Assembly: GCA_003255065.1 (NCBI GenBank)
Contig: QAOA01005326.1
Coordinates: forward strand, 80,887 to 144,886
DNA: 64,000 bases
Reading direction: 5' to 3'
Source: Cercis canadensis
Taxonomy: Eukaryota; Streptophyta; Magnoliopsida; Fabales; Fabaceae
The translations under genes and the position numbers were made by a program. The notes below the pieces were generated by a model. It saw only the letters and a list, made by a program, of their open reading frames with translations, did no database searches and was not told where the DNA came from. Shown piece by piece: positions 23,731 through 35,963 of the stretch. Every line of letters starts with the position of its first letter. The stretch's first letter is position 1.

Positions 23731-23912
23731 TTAAGTACAGATTGTTTTTATAGAAATTGTTTCTAAGAAAAAAAAAATTAATAGCCTAAGAATTAAAAAT
23801 TTTTGAACCAAAATATTTTGTATGAAAATCATTTCTATCAAAACAAACCGATCCATAGTAAAATATCGTTGTTATGTTTGATGTCTTTTTTTTTTTTTTT
23901 TTTGNAGTTTTG

Positions 23913-24175
23913 GTTTCCTTTATAGTATCATCTTAAGCCTTCTATTTCTTTCTCTGCTTCTTTCATGGGAGAAATTATATTAAAAAAATATTAGAAAATA
24001 AATTTAGATATGATATATGTATTGTTTTTCTTTATCTCGTCCAGCATTTTTCTTCCTCTATTTTTTTTTAATCATTTNATATGTATTGTTTTTCTTAATC
24101 TCGTCCAGCATTTTCCTTCCTCTATTTTTTTTAATCATTTCTTCCTCCTTCCACTTCTCCAATAAAAACCAGTAA
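23913..24175. repeat. Dispersed repeat, copy 1 (partner 44716-44952)
   Basis: Nearly identical to 44716-44952 over the 'cctttatagtatcatcttaagcc' to 'cacttctccaataaaaacc' stretch, 20.8 kb away. Ns at 23905 and 24078 fall here; 24015-24077 is duplicated as 24079-24141 around the second N. A CT microsatellite follows at 24201-24223. Confidence 0.8.
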
Positions 24176-24223
24176 AAGAATTAACCCAATTAACCCGTTT
24201 ATCTCTCTCTCTCTCTCTCTCTT

Positions 24224-24871
24224 TAGGCCATATAAAATCAAATTTAAATTTGTCAAAATTCATTTTCACTCCCAAATTTTCAATTCCCAAATTCAAAATC
24301 CCAAATGTTATTATTGTAGATAATGATGAGTCAACCAAAGTTTAGCATCTAACTCTTTCTATATGACTCAAATATTATTGTTGAGGATGATGAGGGAGAT
24401 GAAAAGTAAGGGGTTTGCGTTTTCCTTTTTTCTTATTTTTAATTTGGTTGTTTGATGATTTCTTGGTGGTGATTGTTGAACTTGGTTATTTCTTTGAACT
24501 TGCCTTTTTTATGTCTTGATTGTTATTTATGCTTGAATATTTTGCCATCTTTGAACTTGTTATTTGTGCATAAATAATTAAATATTTTAATTATTTAATT
24601 TTTTTTTCTATTCTTTTTCCTTCTATTCATGTTGTGTTTACATATTTTAATTCTATCTTTTGGGTTACATCTCTACATTATATTTTGTTAATTACTATAA
24701 TCCACGATAGGTACATGAACACTTGAATGAGTGTTTATGAATGTATAAGACAATTATAAGACATTATCTTGCCAATAGATCCATGTAGATTTAAAGTTTT
24801 AAACATCAAAATATTGCAAGATAGCCCTGTGTCAACCCTTATCAACAATCAAACTCTTAAAAGTTATATCT
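24224..24871. other. No gene recognised
   Basis: AT-rich spacer downstream of the DUF674 pseudogene; nothing further seen. Confidence 0.4.
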
Positions 24872-27372
24872 TCAAGTTTCTTGCTTTGGGTTCTTCAATA
24901 TGAAGGAAAGGCCATCGGTTAAAGCAGTTTTTGATGTCAAAGAAGCCCTCAGTAAGTGCAGTGCCTGAAACATGAAAATAAAGTGAATGTTATTCCAATG
25001 TTCTTCAATACCATTTCTTTAGGGTTTTATAGTATCACTTTTACAGCCAAAGAGGAAATTAACCAGTAAATAGCAGATTGTTACCTCAGTCTCACCAATG
25101 CTCATCACATGCTCCTGCAAATCATTAAGTGGGATGTTCATCTTTTGCAGACCCAGAATGATAGAAACAGAATTTGATGGCATCACTTTAAGATCATCCC
25201 ACCCAGAAAAGAGAGCTGGTCTTTTCACAAAACCCACAGCACTGTCTCTCGTGCCTTCTGCAGATCTTTGATAAAAAAGTACTAATTTTTCTACCTCTTA
25301 ACCACTTTCTATTTGATCAATCCTATTTGAAATAATAATTCTGTAATAATCATCAAGCCCATACCAATATGTGGGAATTCATTTTCATTAATATTCAGAG
25401 GTTGATTCTTGCAGCCAAATTGTGGAGCCAACCCTGGATTTAGCAACATCATGCATGACTTTTTACACAACATGGGATTCAGACCCTCCACACTTTTGTA
25501 CAAGTTATCAATGCATCCCAGGTAAGAATAGCCATTCGTAAGATTTATGATAGATCCTAGAGGCATTGTGAGGAAGCTGGAAAGAAAATCAACAAAATTT
25601 TCCTCAACTTCAGCACACTGTATCTTGTTCTTCAATTTGCTCATTATTACCTTAATCCTCATGTTATGGTTCTTGTTTTTCAAGTTTTGCTCTTCAGGTG
25701 ACAAAGTAGAGAAAGTATTTATTGTATTAGCTTCTCCATTTGCCAAGAACACATTAGTGAGAGGAGATTTGGAGGTCAATGCTTGCCTTGAGTAAATCCA
25801 AAATCTAGAATAAGAACAGATAGCTAGGGAAATGAAGTCAAAGTTGCAACAAATTGTACAAAAGAATAGAAAACATGACATCAAGTCAAAATATGGTTGA
25901 ATATTATCGGTAATGTTATAGTATATTACAACAATTTCAGAGCACAAGATACCAATCTACACTTACAAAATGAACTAAGCAGGAAAAAAGAAAAAAAAAA
26001 AAAGAGGGGGGGGGGGGGGGGGNGGGGGGGTGGGCACAAGAGAATGGTAAAAGGGCAAATATAATAATATTAAACTAACATCCAAATTGACTACTCATTA
26101 TATCTTCTGATCTTATTTCCACTCAAGAACAAAGAAAATAGTGCCTCCAACTGTGATCCTCATCAAGCACAAGTATGAGTAGGAGATAATGATATGTCTA
26201 ATAGCCAAATCCTTTAGATTGGATATTGTGGTAGGACTTAATTAGGAACTTAACTTCTCAGTAAATCTTTCTTTTCCTCTTCCTTTTCATTTCTAGAGTA
26301 AAATCTACAATTTTCCTTGTAATTATGTATAATTGTCATAAAGCATACTTAAACAGAGTAAAAACATAAAATAAAAAACACCAAAACGATTGGAATAGTT
26401 GCTTGGTTCAAATTGTCCTTCTTGCATGCAAAGAGTAAAAAAAATCTTTCCTAAATGAATCACTTCAAGCCCCAATTTTTTTCTATTGCGCGCAATGTTA
26501 TCTAGATAGCATTGGCATATCTTAGATTTAGTTCATGGCTTCATGCGGATCAATTGATCACCTTTAGAAATTCATTCAAAAATTTGTAAACCAAGTGATA
26601 TAAACTGCATGCAAAATTATCAAACAAAATTTTTACCACCTTTAAATCAACTTTAGGAGACATTTCTGTGAAGTTGATCAAGTCAGAAACTTGTAAACTA
26701 AGTAATTTAAACTACATGCAAAGGGATCAAATACAATATTACCTCCATTAAGCCAACTTTAAGAGACATTCCACTGAGTTTGCTTAAGTCATTGTAACCA
26801 AGTTGCAGAAGTTGCTGAACAGAGTGGCTTAGAGAGCTTTGTTGCACCTTCAAATCATCACAGATAAGAAATTTGGAAGTTGCCTTAACAAACACTCCTC
26901 CGTTCTCTTCCTCCTCCTCCTCCTCCTTATCATCATCATTAGAATCGGAGTAGTAGCATACAACTTCTTTGTCCCTCATTTGTCCACAACTGCAAATAGT
27001 TTCTGAGAAAGTACTCAACATAGTTTCCAAGTTAGGTTCACAGTTGCATACAAGAAACTTTGTAGACTCTGTATCATCCACATTCAACTTCAGTTTCTAG
27101 CAAAGGTCTTCACATGGGTTTCGAGGAAAAAGCAGCATTTCTTGCAGATTTGGTTCCAAAATTCTTTAATTTTTGTGTTTTTCACACTTTGGTAAAGATT
27201 GGTGATGCAACCAATTTCTGCTTCTGGGTTCTGCTTGCCCACAAGCCGAATCAGAGTTCCCAATGGAAGGGTTAGAAAACTGAATAAAGTGTCAAAAAAA
27301 ATCCCCTGTTGCTTCTGCTACAATCACTTTGTTTCTTTCTTTGTTCACCAAAAGCCTAAGAGGGAATACTGG
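24872..27372 (-). pseudogene. DUF674-family gene, decayed
   Basis: Read on the minus strand, typical DUF674 pieces occur in the right order: FPLRLLVNKERNKVIVAEA (about 27370-27315), TLFSFLTLPLGTLIRLVGK, IGCITNLYQSV, MLLFPRNPCEDLC, KLKLNVDDTESTKFLVC (about 27100-27050), then SPLTNVFLANGEA and the second repeat FVDFLSSFLTMPLGSI with LGCIDNLYKSV (25780-25480), GFVKRPALF (25258-25085) and the last exon ending LTDGLSFILKNPKQET-stop (24964-24872). Breaks: an extra T in an 8-T run near 27295, a second shift near 27145, an in-frame TAG near 27100, an extra base in the 'ggcaagcattgacc' segment near 25778, and a missing piece after NINENE (about 25380). DUF674 proteins have no known function. With this many lesions it is a pseudogene, though one or two could be sequencing errors in homopolymers. 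Confidence 0.85.
25997..26031. repeat. Poly-G run with N 26023
   Basis: More than 20 G residues interrupted by one N, within the region between pieces of the DUF674 pseudogene. Length is unreliable. Confidence 0.7.
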
Positions 27373-28174
27373 TTCTGGCACGAAAGCCACGATACTAGCT
27401 AGAGGAATATTATGATATAAAGGAATGGGAAAGAAAAAGTTTGTACTTCGAAGTGAACTTCTAACTTGCTTTTGTAAATACTGAATTTTTATCAATATGA
27501 TTAACAAAGTGATCATCAATTAAGATGGATATGAGAGAGTCCACCTATGGCCCAAAAGAGTCCCAATATGTCCAAAGCCCTAAAGGGGATTGCTGCTGTG
27601 GACCCCCAATCCAAAATTGGTCCAGCCACAGCTACCAGCTAGTCCCACAACACCACCTTTAAGAGAAGTCATTTTACTACTGCTGCTCCTAAGACTGCCC
27701 TCACCAAGTACTTCCTAAGACAAACGAAATGCCTGGATACTTAGCAATGCCCTTGAGAGCGTCCCCAGGTAGAGCGGCTGATACCCTGCTCTTCCAACTG
27801 CATCTTTTACTCCCTGGAGGTAGCTTCTTTATCGTGATTAAGGCTTTTGACACCCCTAGGTCAAGTCTTGAGACTCTTAGACTTCACCTTGTTGAGCCCC
27901 ACTCGTGCTGCAGCTCTGGCCCATCATAAGAGGCCACATAAGTACTTAGGAACCCAACAATGGTAAGTGCTTTGGTTGGATTTGGGCTGAGGTAAAACCC
28001 AATAAGAGGAGGTCTTTCATACCTTCCCCAAGGCCCCTTAAGCACCTTAGTAAAAGGCCATGGGACCCCTACATTTGACAAGGATTCTAGCACTAAAAGC
28101 ACTATTGCCCTCTGTCACAATCATGTCAACATCACCTTCCTCTCTTTTAAGAAAGGTAGCAGGCGTTTCTGACA
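27373..28174. other. No gene recognised
   Basis: 27540-28130 is GC-richer than its surroundings and has weak open frames on both strands, none with a recognisable domain. It may be the remains of a gene or element. Confidence 0.35.
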
Positions 28175-29308
28175 AGGACAAAACTTAGATAAAGTTTCAT
28201 AGGTGTTGTTGGTGTTGTTATCATATTAGAACATTACATGTGTATTAATTTTACAACTTAGCACTACCTCATCTCTCTCTTAATAATTCTCAAAATACCA
28301 CATTCACCCTAACACCTAATTTCTCTCTCTTTCCCACCCACCACTACGTCCCTAATGATCCTATAGGTGCTAGATCCGGTTTAAGTGAAATGAGAGAATT
28401 CCAGGGGCACTAATTGTAGCCGTGAAGGAAGTGGTTATGGAGAACGCGATGGTGCTAGACTCTGTCGGTGGTGTTGGGGTAGAATGTAATGGGTACTCGA
28501 TTCTCCGTTAAACTCATACATGGCCATATAAACAGTTGGTGCACAATTTCTCCGTTTACTTGTAAAAGTCTAAAAAATCTAACTAGAATTTGGATTTTGG
28601 TCTCAAATATTTGAATGGGCCGAAAAGGGAAATTAAGTGGGCATCCACAAAGCTCATTGACCAAGGATTTGTGTATAAATATGACACCACGTTGATATTG
28701 GATGATTGCATCAGATGTGCAACAAGATTTGGTGATCTCTAGTACTCTGTAAAATACCTCTTTTTCGTTTCAGCTTTCTATTTTCTTTATCTCCTATCTC
28801 CACTTTGGATTTCCCAAACGCCTCTACCCATTGCTGCTGTTGTGATTCTGCCCTGTTGCTTCGGTAATAATTTGTGTGCAAATTGATTAGTTTCTTTGGA
28901 AATTACATTCTAAAATCTAAACTAATAATTTCTAGTGCTGGACTCTACTAGATAGTCATTCCTGGATCCGGAGCTTAAAAGGTCTAATACTGATCGCTTT
29001 TCTTCTCTCTTAAGATTTTCGTCCCAAGTTCCTAGATATTTTGACACGCTTCTTCTTCTTCTGCTTCTAGGCTATATAGCAATTTCTGATAGAGTCAGAT
29101 TCAATGGCAGCCATTGTTGTAGAAGGAAGAAGGGATGTAGTAGTGGGTGGGAAAGAAAGAGAAATTAGGCGTTGGGGTGAATGTGGTATTTTGAGAGACA
29201 TTAAGAGAGAGATGAGGTGGTGCTGAGTTGTAAAATTAATACACATGTAATATTCTAATAGGAGAACAACACCACCAGCACCTAACGAATTTTACCTAAG
29301 TTTTGTCC
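28175..29308. mobile_element. Long-TIR DNA element, about 1.1 kb
   Basis: The left part (28175-28355, starting GGACAAAACTTAGATAAAG) and the right part (29120-29308, reverse complement starting GGACAAAACTTAGGTAAA) are inverted copies over about 180 bp. No clear target duplication was found, and no transposase is encoded. Long inverted repeats suggest a Mutator-like element. The 750-bp centre has no supported frame. Confidence 0.65.
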
Positions 29309-29854
29309 TTATGACAAAGCCACCCTATCTAGCCATATTTCCTAATTTAGAGAATTTCAGCACCATTGTGCGGAAAATTTACCAAAATAATACCATTTAA
29401 TAAACTATTTACGAATTTAGGTTATTTTTGAAACTATTTACCAAAATACATCACTTTTTTCGCCCAATACATGCCAATGCATTTTTATCAGAAAACGTTA
29501 AAACATTACAGTGTTTTAAACAATAAACACAAAAATGTAAAAAATGTTTTCTGTAAAAAATATTGAAACGTTAAGGCTCCTAACAGGATTCTTCTTGGAA
29601 AAGCAATTAAACACAGATTTGAGTCTGTGTTTTCATCCTTCCCAAGGCAGTCTCCCTTTCTCCCTTCACCCTTTCCCCCTTTGCCCCTTGTCTTCGCACT
29701 CCTCTCCCTTTCTACGCCGTTCACCCTTTTTTTCTTGTCCTCTCCCTTTCTTTGCTTTACCTCTCATTCTCCATGTCAGTGTCCTCTTTCTCCTCTCCTT
29801 GTCAGTGTCTCTTTCTCACTTTCACGGTCTCCTTTTCACTCTTTATTTACAAAA

Positions 29855-31104
29855 ATGGCCCGCTATGAAGCAATTTTACCTGGACCAGTAGATTCATCTC
29901 TGTTAACTTTACAACCGTATCTTATTTCAAATGAAATATGGAACAATGAGGTTAGTAAAATTTTAACTTAATTTTTTAGTGTAAATTTATTAGTTAAAAA
30001 TTTGTCTTAGTTATTTATAAATTTTTTGTTCATAATTATTAAATTAATAGAGTTAATTTGTTAGTTTAGATTTTTTAGTAGTATTTATTAAATTGGTATA
30101 ATTGATTTATTAGTTTAAATTTTTAATGATTATTGTTAAATTTAAAAAATAGATTACTTACTTTAAATTTGTTATTAATAATGATTAAATTGACAAAGTA
30201 CATGTGTTATCTTGAATTTGTGGTTTGGGGTTTAGGGTGTAAAGTTTTGTTATTGAGCTTAGATTTTGGGGTTTAGGACTTACGGTTTTGATTTGTGGGT
30301 TTGTAGTTTAGGATTTAAGATTAGGGGTTTAAAGTGTAGGGTTTAGGATTTAGGGTTAAAGGTTTAGAGTGTAGGATTTAGGGTTTCGAGTTTGGGTTTA
30401 GAGNGGGGTTTAGGGTGTAGAGTTTTGTTATTGAGCTTAGATTTTGGGGTTTAGGACTTACGGTTTTGATTTGTGGATTTGTAGTTTAGGATTTAAGATT
30501 AGGGGTTTAAAGTGTAGGGTTTAGAATTTAGAGTTAAAGGTTTAGAGTGTAGGATTTAGGGTTTGGAGTTTGGGTTTAGAGTTTAGGGTTTGGGCTTGGG
30601 GTTTGAATTTGAGGTTTGGGTTTTAGGGTTAGGATTTATGGTTTGGGATTTAGGATTTAGGGTTTAAGATTAAGATTTATGATTTGGGGTTTAAAGTTTA
30701 GGTATGGAGTATCGAGGTTTAGGGTTTTATTTTGAGGTTTGGACTTGGGGCTTAGGATTGAACAAATCTTATTTCGATCCATTTATTAGTTTAATAAACG
30801 TTATTTTGGTTTATGTTAGGGACCGAAACTGGTTCGCCCTCGTACTTACAAGATCCCCCCCAGATGAGAGATTGATCCCATATCTGTAAAAGGCAGGGTT
30901 TGGTATAGTTTACTTTGTGATGCCCATGCAGTTAGATATCCAGTTCATATATGCATTGGTGGCGATGTGACGCTTAGCAACACACACGTTGCATATGCCT
31001 TTTGGAGAGTGCACTGTGACCCTGCAAGACGTGGAGATCTTGTTAGGGCTTCGTGTTGATGGTATTATGGTTGGCGGGAAGAGCTTCCATAGCCTCTCCC
31101 AAGG
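29855..31104 (+). pseudogene. Plant mobile domain (PMD, MAIN-like) pseudogene
   Basis: Exon 1 (29855-29950) encodes MARYEAILPGPVDSSLLTLQ and ends with IWNNE at a GT donor. After an intron of about 870 bp, homology resumes at about 30820: DERLIPYL-stop-KAGFGIVYFV, QLDIQFIYALVAM-stop-R, and ECTVTLQDVEILLGLRVDG. This is the N-terminal half of the plant mobile domain, found in MAINTENANCE OF MERISTEMS-like proteins and in some transposons. In-frame stops: TAA 30887-30889 (between PYL and KAGF) and TGA 30968-30970 (at the usual Trp of the ALVERWR motif). The frame used downstream does not match exon 1's simple splice phase, a further sign of decay. The gene stops at SFHSLSQG where an LTR fragment begins. 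Confidence 0.85.
30222..30720 (+). repeat. Degenerate telomere-like repeat tract in the PMD intron
   Basis: Dozens of variants of TTTAGGG/TTTGGGG/TTTAGGA, such as 'ggtttagggtgtagg', fill this stretch. Perfect head-to-tail TTTAGGG arrays are not seen. Copies 30227-30403 and 30405-30582 around N 30404 are near identical and are probably one. Confidence 0.8.
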
Positions 31105-32030
31105 TTTAACAAAAACATCATTAATTCCTAACCCAATATATTCCTATGCGAATTAAAACAACTACAAATTCATTAAGTTTTGTGGATCTCATGTAGCGAT
31201 TACACAAATCATGTAGGTATATTCCTATCCTACACACAATTTATGGCATTCAACACGCATAAATCTCCTTATGGTTTCATTATGATTAATCAATCATCTA
31301 ATTAGTAGTTAGTTAATTAAAAGCATGAAGCAAATTGAAGAACACTTAACAAAGAAAAATAAATCATTAATTAACTAAATTGTTAAAAGAATTCAAATCA
31401 TCATAGTTAGGCTACATCGTAGCCCTAGAAAAAGGAAATTAGGTCATAGCTAAAACAATGAACATCCTAATAAATTTCCTAAACATGAGTACAGAAAGAA
31501 AGAAGAAGAAAAACTCCAGTTGGAGTTGAAACTGAAGCCGTATCTTTCTTCTTCTCTACGCCTTGCTCTTCTTTCCTTCAATTCTCTACTCTGGGAACTT
31601 CTTTTTGAATCCTAAAGTCTCCTATTTATAACTGTTAAGAAGTCTAGGCCCATAAGGAAACATTTTAGGAAAGCAAAACATCGAAGCAGGGAAATTTTTA
31701 CATATGCACCAGTGCCTAGCCGCTGAAGCTGCGCCTTGGACATGAGATTTCTTGCACTGATGAACGCCTAACGGCCTAAGTGCTGCCTTTAGGCACGACA
31801 GTAGCATCTAGGCTCTTTGATTGAGCGCCTAGGTGCTCAAGCTTCTGCATGTGCACCACTTTTCTTCTCTTATCAACACCCAAGTGCCACGAAATCATAA
31901 ATGTGCGCTACTTTCTCTTTTCCTACAAATTAAACACAAAAACACAAATATAAAATTCATAAAATCCTCAAAAACTAACAAAATATCAAGTGAATGGTAT
32001 CTAATTCATAGATATAAAATCCACTCATCA
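31105..32030 (-). mobile_element. Tat-like LTR fragment, second copy
   Basis: On the minus strand it begins TGATGAGTGGATTTTATATC at 32030, has a TATA-like 'ttataaatagg' near 31620-31630 and the same motif order as 1-1368, with substantial divergence. Its distal end lies near 31105 but no target duplication could be identified. It interrupts or truncates the PMD pseudogene. Confidence 0.55.
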
Positions 32031-33430
32031 AGGAGACCCAAGATCTGAAGACGACTCCACAACCCCAGTTGGGTTTTCACTCCCTGAAACCGATCAAGCC
32101 AGCCCCATCCCACTGGGAAATTAGAACGATTTGTGCCCAAAATCTATCATCCAAACAAATAACTGAGATTTATTTTCCCTCCTTCGGTTTCTTTATTTTT
32201 TTTTTAAATTACTAGTCCTTAGTAAGTAATTTTCATATTCTATCGGGTACTATTATAATCTAAGCCATTCTCTCAAACAAACTGGGAAACTAATAGAAGG
32301 CAAAATACATGCTACATAGTAATAACATAAAAGGGAGGAAAAAGGCTAAACAAAAAATCAGCATTTAAAAGTTGATGACATAGTGAAATCTTCTCGGTAA
32401 CTTTTTTTTATTTGTTTTATTTACTTGGTTAATGATTTGTTAGTTGCCACGATTGTGGATTGATAATGGGTTGGACCAATGTTTGTAGGTCTAAAATCTT
32501 AGATATTTAATTATGAATTTTTTTTATAACCAATAACCTTGGTTTGACATCAGCCTTTGGCATCAGACTTACCAAACCTTAGAAATGTCATCCCCTTCTA
32601 TAAGGTCCTGCTTTCGAAACACTCTATTTTTGTGTAAAAGAGCGCTTTGAGAACTCTCATTTAGTAATTGTCAATTTTTTTATAACCCTTTTTTTCAGCT
32701 CAACCAAACTTGTAAACATCTAAAATCATAATTCATAACCAACCAAAAAAATGGAGAAGTTCTCTAGACCCACAACCAATAAGGAATAATAAGTGGTTCT
32801 CAGCAACACTCGAGAGCAACTGAAATTGAGTTGTTGAGTATATATCTTCAATTGCAGCATTAAACCCAAAAATGCAATCATATTGTCTCCCACTTATAGT
32901 GTATACCAAAACAACATTAAGAAACTATCTAAATTTTTTAGAGAGATGGAAACAATACAGAGAGAGATACAAACTACTTGAATTGAATGAAATGAAGCAG
33001 CGGCTTCTTCACTGATTTTAATTCTAAATATGTATAAATTTTCCATTTGTCAATTTTAGTGAAATTTTTTTAATTTGAAAGTCTACTTTTACATTTTTGA
33101 AATTTCCACTACACTACACAAGCATATAAGTTTCATTCTACGAAGTTTCTTTCTAATTTCACTCTTTAATTGTCAACAGAATAGGCCCATCTATTCTGTG
33201 GTTTCACGTATGAATAATCTATGGTTTTACATCTTGAATGTAATGCATTAGAAAGCTTCACTATGTATTTCTATTTCAATTTTTTTTTTCACTGCACATG
33301 CATATAACTAATATAAATTCACTACAAACCGATCAATTCCTTCCACCGATTTGTAATTCTCTCTCTTCTTTCAGCTTTTCTATCCTCTCTTCCCTTCTCC
33401 ACATTATCTCTCATGTCTTCTGTTTCACAT
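32031..33430. other. Gene-free stretch
   Basis: AT-rich. The first 100 bp after the LTR fragment are GC-richer and might be PMD-derived, but no match was recognised. Nothing else supported. Confidence 0.4.
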
Positions 33431-33513
33431 TGGCTTCTCTTTGCACATGCCCTTGGCCCCTACATTAGGTGATCGCCAAACACACCATTTTTACGAGATT
33501 TCTTTGACATGCT

Positions 33514-34069
33514 TGTTAAAGAAGGTATGCAGCATTGTCTTCTCCCTTCTAGAAAATTTTAGAGATAACTAGAGTAAACTAGCATGAGCTAGAAGGTGCT
33601 GGAAAATTCTAGAACATCCTAGAAGGTGTTGGAAGGATGAAGAAGCTTCTAGAAGATTTCAGAGTATCCTAGAATCTGGATGAAGGAATTAGACAATCCT
33701 AGAAGACTCTGGAGCCGTCTAGAAGGTTCTAGAGACCTTGAGATATGTTGTAGTTTATTCTAGAACTTTGTAGCTTATTCTACATGTGTCTAGACTAGTA
33801 GTTCCCACCTCCTCCATCACCTATAAATAGGAGTAGCTAAGCTTGTTTTGTGTGTAAGAGAAAGTGAAACATCTCTTTACATGTAAGTGGTGTCTTGAGT
33901 GTGAGTTGTGAGCTTTCTTTTGAGTGTTTGTACTTCTCTTTAAATTGTGAGTAGTCCTTGCAAAGTGTTGTAGTGTCTTTTATTGTGGGTATAATACAAG
34001 TAATTTGTTTACTTGTTTGGGTCCAATATTAGTAAGTTTAGAGTTGCATACTCTAAATTTTACTCAACA
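33514..34069 (+). mobile_element. Solo copia-type LTR (556 bp) rich in HSE-like motifs
   Basis: Ends are TGTTAAAG and CTCAACA, flanked by a perfect 5-bp duplication ATGCT (33509-33513 and 34070-34074). A TATA box CTATAAATAG is at 33821-33830. Upstream of it lies a cluster of CTAGAA/TTCTAG motifs. The best reads GAA-nn-TTC-nn-GAA-nn-TTt at 33642-33660, close to a four-unit heat-shock element; others of type TTCnnGAA occur near 33550, 33607 and 33757. The second copy at 34299-34854 is the assembly duplicate. Confidence 0.85.
33642..33660 (+). promoter_or_regulatory. Heat-shock-element-like site in the solo LTR
   Basis: GAAGCTTCTAGAAGATTTC fits alternating GAA/TTC units spaced by two bases, the binding pattern of plant heat-shock factors. 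It is about 160 bp upstream of the LTR TATA box. Activity is inferred only. Confidence 0.5.
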
Positions 34070-34997
34070 ATGCTTATTCTCCCCCTTATTGTAGTTATAT
34101 TAGTAGATATGTTGCCAGTTTCATGTTATTTTTATATTTAATCTTGGCTTGTTTTTTAATGGTTAAGATTAAATACTTTTCATATCAACAATTATTATAT
34201 TGCAACATCAAANTGGCTTCTCTTTGCACATGCCCTTGGCCCCTACATTAGGTGATCGCCAAACATACACCATTTTTACGAGATTTCTTTGACATGCTTG
34301 TTAAAGAAGGTATGCAGCATTGTCTTCTCCCTTCTAGAAAATTTTAGAGACAACTAGAGTGAACTAGCATGAGCTAGAAGGTGCTAGAAAATTCTAGAAC
34401 ATCCTAGAAGGTGCTGGAAGGATGAAGAAGCTTCTAGAAGATTTCAGAGCATCCTAGAATCTGGATGAAGGAACTAGACAATCTTAGAAGACTCTGGAGC
34501 CGTCTAGAAGGTTCTAGAGACCTTGAGATATGTTATAGTTTATTCTAGAACTTTGTAGCTTATTCTACATGTGTCTAGGCTAGTAGTTCCCACCTCCTCC
34601 ATCACCTATAAATAGGAGTAGCTAAGCTTGTTTTGTGTGCAAGAGAAAGTGAAGCATCTCTTTACATGTAAGTGGTGTCTTGAGTGTGAGTTGTGAGCTT
34701 TCTTTTGAGTGTTTGTACTTCTCTTCAAATTGTGAGTGGTCCTTGCAAAGTGTTGTAGTGTCTTTTATTGTGGGTATAATATAAGTAATTTGTTTACTTG
34801 TTTGGGTCCAATATTAGTAAGTTTAGAGTTGCATACTCTAAATTTTACTCAACAATGCTTATTCTCCCCCTTATTGTAGTTATATTAGTAGATATGTTGC
34901 CAGTTTCATGTTATTTTTATATTTAATCTTGGCTTGTTTTTTAATGGTTAAGATTAAATACTTTTCATATCAACAATTATTATATTGCAACATCAAA

Positions 34998-35438
34998 AAA
35001 GTATCACATACTTCTATAATATATGTTAGAACCATATTTTTTGTAATATTCCCATAAAAGATATTTGGGCTGAGATGTGCTAGAAGACAGTCGTGGTAAA
35101 TTGAAATATGGCCATCTTTATCCTAAATGGTTGTGAGGATATTAGTTTAAATTTTGAACACGTGATCTACTTTGGCTGAATATTATTATAGTGTACGGAC
35201 CACCATCAATCATTTATTAACATATTTTTGCAGTTGCTAATTAGTTTTGTTTGTAGAGTTGCATGAAGAAAACGTCGCCAATTATAAGGATGATATGTCA
35301 TGATGATGGGTTAGATGCATTTCATGGCTTTTCTTTTTTTGGGGACGGCAATGTTTGAGCCGAACCCGATGGCATATGTCATTATTTGAGTATTAATATA
35401 TTATTGTTATTGTTTAAAAATAATCTAGATGATGATAT
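34998..35438. other. Spacer between solo LTR and copia element
   Basis: AT-rich, no gene or recognised repeat. Confidence 0.4.
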
Positions 35439-35963
35439 TATTGGACAAATTAAGTTAGTTTGTAAAAACTAAATGGATTAGAATAACTGTCTAAAACATA
35501 ATTATTGATTCTTTTTAAAAGATTGTGTCTGTTTAAACTAAAGAACTATCTAAAATACACTTATTGATTCTTTTAAAAAAGGTTGTGTCTGCTTAAATTA
35601 AATTTAACAGATACATCTTTTTATACAGACACAATGTTGTCTGTTTGTAGAGGCATATCTTTATATACAAACACAATGGTTCGATTTACTTGTTATAAAT
35701 AAGTGATAATCTATAATGATTTTACAATAAAAAAAATTCTCTCTACATACTTCCTAAAATCATTCAGAATAGTTCTTGAGGAGAGAACAATATAAATTGC
35801 TGAATATTGTGTTCTAGGTGCTTAGATAAATCCTAGAGGCATATTTGCTAGAACCCTGCAGCAACTAGTGGGAGCAAATAACATCTTAAGAACAATGTCC
35901 TATACACATTCTAAGCATACACAATTTCTATCTTTCTATCTTCTACCCTCATATTGCTTTTCA
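35439..35963 (+). repeat. 5' LTR of the copia element
   Basis: 525 bp, matching 39249-39768 throughout, including the 'gaggagagaacaatataaattgc' block. Confidence 0.9.

Larger units (their letters stand above)
33431..34997. repeat. Near-identical 780-bp direct copies around N 34213
   Basis: 33431-34212 and 34214-34997 differ at roughly one position in sixty. Both contain the same solo LTR with the same target duplication, so one insertion has been written twice: an unmerged contig or haplotype overlap. Confidence 0.88.

Noticed and set aside
27729..27929. 66-codon frame in a GC-richer stretch
   Set aside because: No recognisable domain, no splice or promoter context.
29544..29971. Two overlapping Ser/Leu/Pro-rich frames
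   Set aside because: Pyrimidine-rich leader of the PMD pseudogene read in other frames; only the frame from 29855 has homology.
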